Part shown: positions 32,281-38,087 of the stretch, piece by piece
Layout: each line of letters begins with the position of its first letter
How positions within the stretch are numbered: position 1 is the first letter of the stretch
Assembly: GCA_022826005.1 (NCBI GenBank)
Contig: JAJDVT010000082.1
Coordinates: 1-38,087, forward strand
Direction of reading: 5' to 3'
Origin: Gemmatimonadota bacterium
GTDB taxonomy: Bacteria; Gemmatimonadota; Gemmatimonadetes; Longimicrobiales; Gaopeijiaceae
DNA: 38,087 nucleotides
Program-made: the position numbers and the translations under genes
Notes under the pieces: model-generated
What the model was told of the DNA's origin: nothing
Seen by the model: only the letters and a program-made list of their open reading frames with translations
Database searches by the model: none

Positions 32281-33633
32281 CTACCTGCCATCCAGCGCGA
32301 CAAGCGACCGGAGCAGCACGTTGGCGCCGCGGGCGACGTCTTCGGGCGCCGTGTACTCGTCCGGAGAGTGGCTGATCCCCGCCCGGCTCGGCACGAAGAT
32401 CATCCCGACCGGGCCGAGTTCGGCCATGCTCTGGGCGTCGTGGCCCGCGCCGGAGGGCATGCGCGTATGTGAATAGCCGAGCCCGGCGGCCGCAGCCTCG
32501 ACGATGTTGCGGAAGCGGGGGTCGGTGGGCGCGGCGAGGCTCTCGTAGAACTGCGCGAGGGTGATGGCGACCTCGCGGTCGGCCTCGATCGTGCGCGCCC
32601 GGGCCGCGATCCCGGTGAAGACGCGATCGATGCCGGTCATCTCCAGGTCGCGGATCTCGAGCGTGGCCCGCACCTCGCCCGGCACGACGTTGGGCGCGCC
32701 CGGGATCGCCTCGATGCGGCCGACGGTCGCGACCTGCCGTCCCGGCATGGTGGTGGCGACTTCGTTCGCCGCGCGAACAAAGTCGGCGGCGGCGACCAGC
32801 GCGTCCCGGCGCAGGGGCATGGGGGTCGTCCCGGCGTGGTTCTGGGCGCCACGCACGGTGACGTTCCAGCGCCGGATGCCGACGATGCCCTCGACGACGC
32901 CGATCTGGGTGCCGCCTGCCTCCAGGAGCGCGCCCTGCTCGATGTGCAGTTCGAGGAAGCCTGCCATGGAGCCGGGCTCGCGCCGGGCCTCGGCGAGCCG
33001 CGCGGGGTCGCCGCCGAGCCGCGCGATGCCGTCCCGTATGGGGTGGCCGGAGGCCGTGACGATGTCGAGTTCGAACGCGTAGACCCGGCCGACCAGCGCG
33101 CGGCTCCCGGTCTTCCCGCCCTCCTCGTTCTGGAAGATGATGACCTCGAGGGGGTGTCGCAGCGCGATGTCGTGGTCCGCCAGGGTGAGCGCGACTTCGA
33201 ACGCGGCGGCCGAGCCGACCTGCCCGTCGTAGCTGCCGCCGCCGGGCACGCTGTCCATGTGGGACCCGATGATGATCGGGAGGGCCGCCGGGTCGGTGCC
33301 GGGGCGGCGGCCGATGAGGTTGCCGGCAAGGTCGGTGGAGACTTCCAGGCCGGCCCGCCGCATGACCCCGGTGGCGTAGTCGCGGCCCGCGAGGTCTTCG
33401 TCGCTGTAGGCGAGCCGCGTCGTACCGCCGTCGCCGGTGCCGCCGAAGCGGCGGAAGCGGGCGAGGATTGCGTTGACGCGTGAGGCGTCGATGGTGGGGG
33501 GTTGGGGGGGGAATCCTGTCGAGAACGCCACCGCGGCCGCGGCGGACCGCTTCAGGAAATCCCGCCGTCCGAACCGGCGATGGTCTTCGATTGGCGAGTC
33601 GGGGAGCATCGTTCTATCCTGGCAGTCGGTCAT
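32281..33633 (-). CDS. Tat-exported M20-family amidohydrolase (allantoate / N-carbamoyl-amino-acid hydrolase type)
   Basis: A 450-residue zinc hydrolase with GAGGTGA upstream of ATG 33633. A Tat signal (RRFGRRDFLKRS, then AAAAVAFSTG) precedes the M20 catalytic domain. Metal ligands appear in GSHMDSVPGGGSYDG (H and D), NEEG (E), LELHIEQG (H) and HSPDEYT (H); dimer-domain segments are QNHAGTTPMPLRRDA and NVVPGEV. This matches HyuC/AllC-type enzymes that cleave N-carbamoyl or allantoate amide bonds. Export by Tat is less usual for this normally cytoplasmic family and implies periplasmic nitrogen scavenging. It ends 9 nt from the convergent lipoprotein stop. Confidence 0.9.
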   Translation of the reverse strand: MTDCQDRTMLPDSPIEDHRRFGRRDFLKRSAAAAVAFSTGFPPQPPTIDASRVNAILARFRRFGGTGDGGTTRLAYSDEDLAGRDYATGVMRRAGLEVSTDLAGNLIGRRPGTDPAALPIIIGSHMDSVPGGGSYDGQVGSAAAFEVALTLADHDIALRHPLEVIIFQNEEGGKTGSRALVGRVYAFELDIVTASGHPIRDGIARLGGDPARLAEARREPGSMAGFLELHIEQGALLEAGGTQIGVVEGIVGIRRWNVTVRGAQNHAGTTPMPLRRDALVAAADFVRAANEVATTMPGRQVATVGRIEAIPGAPNVVPGEVRATLEIRDLEMTGIDRVFTGIAARARTIEADREVAITLAQFYESLAAPTDPRFRNIVEAAAAGLGYSHTRMPSGAGHDAQSMAELGPVGMIFVPSRAGISHSPDEYTAPEDVARGANVLLRSLVALDGR

Positions 33634-33668
33634 GAGAGAATCACCTCAGAATAGGCGGTGCGGCGGCG

Positions 33669-34370
33669 TTGGACGAGACAGTCTTCGACTTCGACGGCGA
33701 CTACGGAGAGGGGTACGAGGCCCTCGCCCGGCAGGTCATTCCGGGGTACCGCACCCTCTTCCCGATGTTCACGGCGATCATCGAGCCGGATCTGCCGCCG
33801 GGCGGGCGCGTGCTCGTTGTCGGCGCCGGCACGGGGATCGAGCTTGTCGCACTCAAGCGCGCGCGGCCGGATCTTCGCCTCCACGGAGTCGACCCTTCGG
33901 AGCAGATGCTGCAAATCGCCGAACGGCGAGTGGCCGAGGCTGGTGTGGCCAGCGGCGTGTCCCTTCAGACCGGCTACGCGTCGGATGTCCCGGCGAGTCC
34001 CCGATTCGATGCCGCGACCCTCATCAACGTCCTCCATTTCGTACCGGACGACGGCGCAAAGGCGGCGCTGCTGAACGAAATCGCCCAACGCCTCCGGCGC
34101 GGCGCGGTCTTCGTGCTCTTCGACCTGCACGGCGACCCCGGCTCGGAGGAGCACGACCGCTACATGCCGGCGTGGCGCCGCTACTGGAGGATCCGGGGGA
34201 TGACGGCGGAGGAAGCGGCCGCTTTCGACGAACGCATTCGCCACGGCATCCACTTCGCGCCGGCCGAGAGGGTGGTGGCGCTGGCCCGCGATGCCGGCTT
34301 CACCGACCCGCAGCGCTTCTTCAAGGGCTTGCTCTACGGCGGCTGGACCTTTCGGCGGGTGGGTGGGTGA
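33669..34370 (+). CDS. Class I SAM-dependent methyltransferase
   Basis: A 233-residue methyltransferase. SAM motif I is VLVVGAGTGIELV, the acidic end of strand 2 is HGVDPSEQML, and motif post-I/II is DAATLINVLHFV. Later residues form a C-terminal helical cap with aromatic stretches (AWRRYWRIRG). The only start giving this frame is TTG 33669, with AGGCGG about 9 nt upstream; the open frame does not allow an ATG nearby. It is divergent from the M20 gene. Substrate not predictable. Confidence 0.82.
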   Translation: MDETVFDFDGDYGEGYEALARQVIPGYRTLFPMFTAIIEPDLPPGGRVLVVGAGTGIELVALKRARPDLRLHGVDPSEQMLQIAERRVAEAGVASGVSLQTGYASDVPASPRFDAATLINVLHFVPDDGAKAALLNEIAQRLRRGAVFVLFDLHGDPGSEEHDRYMPAWRRYWRIRGMTAEEAAAFDERIRHGIHFAPAERVVALARDAGFTDPQRFFKGLLYGGWTFRRVGG

Positions 34371-34381
34371 CCGGAGTCACC
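34366..34381. terminator. Hairpin between convergent genes
   Basis: GGTGAC-CGGA-GTCACC gives a 6-bp stem with a 4-nt loop exactly across the junction of the methyltransferase and soxG stops. There is no T-tract on either strand, so it is at best a weak bidirectional terminator. Confidence 0.3.
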
Positions 34382-35021
34382 GGCGGCCTGCCGTTGCTGC
34401 ACGAAAAGCCCGACGGAACACCTCTTCGCCACCGGGCCGAAGCCCCCGGCCAGCACCCGATTTCAGCGCCGCAGCGGCAAACGTCTCGCCATAGCTGCGC
34501 GCGAAGGTCATCACGACCAGATCCGCCGCGAAGGTGACCACCCGGCTGGGGATGTGCAGGACCGGTCCCTGGGTGAGGAAGGGGGTGGGTCGATTCGGCT
34601 CGAAGAGGTCCAGCGGAGTGAGGAGTTCGAGGACATCCGGCACGCCCGCCCCGGCGAACGCCAGCATGCCGTGGCCGTCGGTCGTCTCCGTGCGCCCGGA
34701 TTCCGGGGCGCTTTCCGGCGGGCGGCCCGGGCCGAGGTGCCAGATCGCCACCTGGGTGCGGTTCATGCGGTTGATGACGAGCGGCCCGTGGATTCCAACC
34801 TGGCCGGCTGCATCCGGTACCCTCAGACCCAGCGGCCGATGGGCCGGGAGCTTGCCGTCCTGGAAGTCCCAGCGCCGCCGGTGGCTGAGGTCGACCAGCC
34901 AGGGGCCGCGGTGCCGGTCCTCCTCCTGGTAGCGCAGCACCACCGTCCAGCCGTCGCGCGCTTCGGTTGCCGCGGGAGTACCGGGGAGGTCGACCGGGGA
35001 CCGGCGGAACGCAGCCCTCAT
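34377..35021 (-). CDS. soxG: Sarcosine oxidase gamma subunit
   Basis: A 214-residue protein following soxA with a 4-nt overlap (ATGA). Similarity to known SoxG is limited, as usual for this subunit, but the GcvT-like core with strings such as VLELLTPLDL, GPVLHIPSRVVTF and FARSYGETFAAAAL fits the family. In heterotetrameric sarcosine oxidase it supports the tetrahydrofolate channel and complex stability. Position after soxA matches the standard soxBDAG order. Confidence 0.8.
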   Translation of the reverse strand: MRAAFRRSPVDLPGTPAATEARDGWTVVLRYQEEDRHRGPWLVDLSHRRRWDFQDGKLPAHRPLGLRVPDAAGQVGIHGPLVINRMNRTQVAIWHLGPGRPPESAPESGRTETTDGHGMLAFAGAGVPDVLELLTPLDLFEPNRPTPFLTQGPVLHIPSRVVTFAADLVVMTFARSYGETFAAAALKSGAGRGLRPGGEEVFRRAFRAATAGRR

Positions 35022-38000
35022 GCGCGCAGCCTCTCGCCCGCGGGATCGTAGAAGGGCGGCGATACCACGGTGGCCGAGCGCGTCACCCTCCTCCCCGGCG
35101 CCTCTTCTTCCCGGAGGAGGATCTTCCCGCCCTTCACGGCTACCTCCTCACGCACCAGCGCCATCCCGTACCGCCACCCCAGGGTGTCGCTGCGGCGCGT
35201 CGTACATACGTGCCCCACGATCTCGCCGCCGTCGACCACCACCGCCCCGTCGCGGGGAGACCCCATCCGGCCACCGTCCGGCCCCACCCCGTCGCAGGAC
35301 GACCCCGGCGCTTCCTCCACCCTGAATCCCACCAGCTTCATCCGGCCCGCCTGCCTCTCACACGCCAACAACGCCGGCGCCCCCACCTTCCCGGACACGG
35401 TGTCCTCGCGGTCCCACAGCCACCCCATCCCGATGTCCGTCAGCGTGACCCGCGCCTCCGATTCGGCACCGATGATGACATGCCCCTTCTCCGCACGGAG
35501 GCAGTACTGGGCTTCCAGGCCGAACGGCTGAATGCCGAGGCCGGCGCCGGCTTCCATCAACAGATCCCAGAGGTACTGGAGACAGCTCGACGGAGCATGC
35601 AGCTCAAACGACAGCTCGCCGACGAAACCGAGCCTCAGACAGCGCGCCTGTACCCCGTCCCCGACGACGATTCGCCGACAGGCCAGGTAGGGGAACGCCT
35701 CGTTCGAGACATCGTTGCCCGTCACCTTCTGCAACACCCGCCGGGCGTTGGGCCCCGCTATGTTGAGCGATCCGAGCACGTCGGTGAGGTTGACGAGGTT
35801 GTAGTCCCACCCGTCGTAGCGGGTGTGGTAGCGGAACCACTCCACGGTCGATCCCGCGCGTCCGGAGCTGGTGGTGAAGTAGTAGTCGCCGTCGCCGTCC
35901 CCGACGACGACGCCGTCGTCGATCAGGTGGCCCATGTCGTTGCACATCGCCGAGTACCTGCAGCGGCCGTGCCGTGCCGTGCGCATGTCGGAGATGTAGA
36001 CCCGCTGCAGCGCGTTCAGAGCATCCGGACCGAAGATCCGGAACTTGCCCAGCGGCGAACTGTCGAGGATCCCGACATTGCGCCGGACGTTCAGAATCTC
36101 GTCACGCAGCCCGTGATCAGCGGTCGCAGGTCCGGTGCGGGGATCGTTGCCGAAGTAGCGGGCGCGCAGCCAGGGTCCCGCTTGGCGGAAGACCGCACCC
36201 CGGGCGGCGAGCTCCGCGTGAAGCGGCGTTCGCTTGTGCACCTCGTGGTTGGGGCCCGCGAGCGTCGCGAGGCTGGGCGCGACAAGGGGGGGACGCACCG
36301 TGGTCGGCGACGCGGCCTCGAGCGGGTCGCCGCGCAGGTCGGCCATGATCATGGCGAGATTCTGGCCCGTGACGCGGTACTGGCCCGGCCCAAGGCCGAA
36401 CCCGCCGAAGCGCTTGGCCAGCTCCGGCACGTCGAAACCCTGCGCGGACGATTCCCTGACGTTCTTATAGGTGCCGTCCTCGTCCAGGTCGACGAAGGCC
36501 TTGGCGCCGCGGCCGATGTCCGGGCCGTGGCGGATGTCGCACCCGGGTTCCGGACCGGGAAGGGACTCGCACTCGCGCCGGGCGGGGACGATGCCTGGCA
36601 CTGCGCCGCCGCACCATTCGGCCGCGCGGTATCCCGCAAGCCTCCCCGACGCTTGAATAGCGCGCGGGTCGCGCAGCCCGGTGAGGCTCCCGGCTGCGAA
36701 GACGCCGCCGGGAAGTTCGGCGGGCTGGAAGGTGTGGGTGTGGGAGCAGTACGCGAGCCGTGCGCCGGCGGTGGCGAGTGCCCCGACCCGTGGCTGCGTT
36801 CCGGCGTTCGCGACGAGGAGGTCGCAGGGAAGGCGGCGTGACTCCGGGCCACGCAGCGACCGCAGTTCGCACCCGGTCACTCGCTTCCGGCCGATCGCCC
36901 GCGAAGCTGCCCAACCGCAGAGGAACGGAACTCCCCGCTCCTCCAACGCCGCGACCAGCTCCGGATCCTGCCGGCCGGCTTCCCGGGCGTCCGCCACGGC
37001 TCGGACGTTCACGCCCAGGTCCGCCAGGTCCACCGCCGCTTCCAGGCCCAGGTCCTCCGCCACGCTGAAGACGGCGTCGTTCCCCGGACTCACGGCATGG
37101 GTCCGCGCCAGCCGCCAGGCCGCACCCGCCTGCATCACTCCAGGCCGATCGTTGTGACTGAACAGGAGCGGCCGCTCCATGCACCCCTGTGCGACCACCA
37201 CAGCCTTGGCACGGCACTCCCAGTGGCACTCGCGGAAGGGATCGTCCTCGCCGCCCACCGTGAATCCCGTCACCAGATTCTCGCCCCACACACCTGTCAC
37301 CGGGGAGTTTGTGAAGACTTTCACAATCCCCGGGGCCGCATTCGTCGGCAGCGCCGTCTTTCCGGCCGGCAACCGCGCCGCCAGCCTTTCCGCCCGTTGA
37401 TACAACGGCTCGCCCTCGCATTCCCGCACGCGCCAGGCCAAGTGTCCGCCAAGCCATCCCCGGCGCTCGAAGAGGCACACCCGTAGCGCGCTCTCGGCCG
37501 CGGCCAGCGCCGCCGCCATCCCGGCTGGACCCCCTCCAATCACGGCCACATCCGTGTTCAGGTAGCGCTCCGCCTGCCCCCTGGAGTCCTGTCGTGCGGC
37601 TCCCTCCGCGCGCACCCCGGAGCCCTGTCCCTCGGCCCCCCTGGCCCCCACCCCGGGGTCCCGTCCGGTGCCTCGGCCCACCGGCACCGCCCGATCGGGG
37701 TTCCTCCCCAGATCCAGAACCCCCGTCCCCGCCATCCGGCGCAGCCCATTCTGAAACCGCGGCCAAAGCCGGTAGGGACGGTGAAAAAGCCGGTATTGGA
37801 ACCCCGCCGGCATCAGCCGGTCGAAGGCGTCGATGAAGGCGAACCGGTCTGTCCGCGGGTCGCCCCGGACGTTCTGCGCCCGCACCGACATCCCCGCCCG
37901 GAGCCAGATCGTCTCGGCGCACTCGTTCGGCACCCCGTCGATCTCCATCAGCGTGTTCGACGACTCGCCCTCCATGCCGTAGAGCCCGCGGGGACGGTGG

Positions 38001-38087
38001 TACTTCAGGCTGCGGCTGAAGATCCGGACTCCGTTCGCGTAGAGCGCGGAGGCCACCGTATCGCCCTCGAAGCCGGTCATCGGCCGC
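35018..38087 (-). CDS. soxA: Sarcosine oxidase alpha subunit, 5' end off the window
   Basis: At least 1,023 residues, open to the right edge. Domains in order: Fer2_4-like N-terminus (GFEGDTVASALYANG, KYHRPRG), FAD/NAD(P) Rossmann core beginning VAVIGGGPAGMAAAL, SoxA_A3 region, and C-terminal GcvT aminomethyltransferase-type domain (about 625-1000). Heterotetrameric sarcosine oxidase converts sarcosine to glycine and passes the methyl carbon to tetrahydrofolate. Between the N-terminal domain and VAVIGGGPAG there is a Gly/Arg/Ala-rich stretch of about 50 residues with degenerate short repeats (coded around 37,565-37,700) that looks like an expanded linker. The expected 20-30 N-terminal residues and soxB/soxD lie beyond the right edge. 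Confidence 0.92.
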   Translation of the reverse strand, partial: RPMTGFEGDTVASALYANGVRIFSRSLKYHRPRGLYGMEGESSNTLMEIDGVPNECAETIWLRAGMSVRAQNVRGDPRTDRFAFIDAFDRLMPAGFQYRLFHRPYRLWPRFQNGLRRMAGTGVLDLGRNPDRAVPVGRGTGRDPGVGARGAEGQGSGVRAEGAARQDSRGQAERYLNTDVAVIGGGPAGMAAALAAAESALRVCLFERRGWLGGHLAWRVRECEGEPLYQRAERLAARLPAGKTALPTNAAPGIVKVFTNSPVTGVWGENLVTGFTVGGEDDPFRECHWECRAKAVVVAQGCMERPLLFSHNDRPGVMQAGAAWRLARTHAVSPGNDAVFSVAEDLGLEAAVDLADLGVNVRAVADAREAGRQDPELVAALEERGVPFLCGWAASRAIGRKRVTGCELRSLRGPESRRLPCDLLVANAGTQPRVGALATAGARLAYCSHTHTFQPAELPGGVFAAGSLTGLRDPRAIQASGRLAGYRAAEWCGGAVPGIVPARRECESLPGPEPGCDIRHGPDIGRGAKAFVDLDEDGTYKNVRESSAQGFDVPELAKRFGGFGLGPGQYRVTGQNLAMIMADLRGDPLEAASPTTVRPPLVAPSLATLAGPNHEVHKRTPLHAELAARGAVFRQAGPWLRARYFGNDPRTGPATADHGLRDEILNVRRNVGILDSSPLGKFRIFGPDALNALQRVYISDMRTARHGRCRYSAMCNDMGHLIDDGVVVGDGDGDYYFTTSSGRAGSTVEWFRYHTRYDGWDYNLVNLTDVLGSLNIAGPNARRVLQKVTGNDVSNEAFPYLACRRIVVGDGVQARCLRLGFVGELSFELHAPSSCLQYLWDLLMEAGAGLGIQPFGLEAQYCLRAEKGHVIIGAESEARVTLTDIGMGWLWDREDTVSGKVGAPALLACERQAGRMKLVGFRVEEAPGSSCDGVGPDGGRMGSPRDGAVVVDGGEIVGHVCTTRRSDTLGWRYGMALVREEVAVKGGKILLREEEAPGRRVTRSATVVSPPFYDPAGERLRA

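Noticed and set aside
34967-36841. 624-codon open frame opposite soxA
   Set aside because: Antisense shadow; Arg/Gly/Pro/Val-biased translation and no start signal.

Overview
The window is GC-rich bacterial chromosomal DNA with many outer-membrane-type lipoproteins and carboxypeptidase-regulatory-like surface proteins, Tat-type and Sec signals, and an aerobic, CO- and methylamine-oxidising gene set. This style fits an uncultured Gemmatimonadota or similar heterotrophic soil or marine lineage. That placement is inference: no rRNA or marker gene is present. No tRNA, rRNA or CRISPR array was seen.

Region 1 (1-8,440) is a patchwork defence island. A 5'-truncated Septu-type ATPase (ptuA) is followed, with a 4-nt overlap, by an intact-looking ptuB HNH nuclease. 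One base after it starts a 1,185-residue type I restriction R-like nuclease-helicase whose C-terminus is fused to a LexA/UmuD-like S24 domain with an apparently intact Ser-Lys dyad and an Ala-Gly bond. No hsdM or hsdS is present. A remnant of a second, canonical HsdR motor follows, then an unrecognised protein with an Rx4H motif, and on the opposite strand a GmrSD-type DUF262/DUF1524 protein. The edges carry short repeats that look like transposon ends.

Region 2 (8,580-14,106, minus strand) is a form I (Cu-Mo) aerobic CO dehydrogenase operon in the order coxE-like vWA, coxG, coxM, coxS, coxL. CoxL carries the AYxCSFR active-site loop. Its maturation genes (MoxR/CoxD ATPase, XdhC/CoxF-type protein fused to a YHS domain, MocA-type nucleotidyltransferase) are about 9 kb away at 23,273-25,859, in an operon that also holds an S1/P1-like nuclease and a short-chain dehydrogenase.

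Region 3 (14,192-19,720) holds a tandem-spondin lipoprotein, an Uma2-family nuclease, and a TetR gene translationally coupled to an unusual redoxin/cytochrome c/PHM-type copper monooxygenase fusion. A perfect 9-bp inverted repeat lies directly in front of tetR. The 445-nt gap after it has degenerate tandem repeats and three evenly spaced copies of an 18-bp palindrome, with no gene to explain them.

Region 4 (19,718-23,107) is a four-gene E. coli-type fumarate reductase/succinate dehydrogenase operon (frdABCD). Electrons from CO oxidation, succinate and sarcosine could all enter the quinone/respiratory chain of this cell (inference).

Region 5 (27,718-38,087) holds a secreted carboxypeptidase-regulatory-like protein, a cupin followed closely by a branched-chain aminotransferase, two tandem paralogous lipoproteins with conserved cysteines, a Tat-exported M20 amidohydrolase, a SAM methyltransferase, and the soxA-soxG end of a heterotetrameric sarcosine oxidase operon that runs off the right edge.
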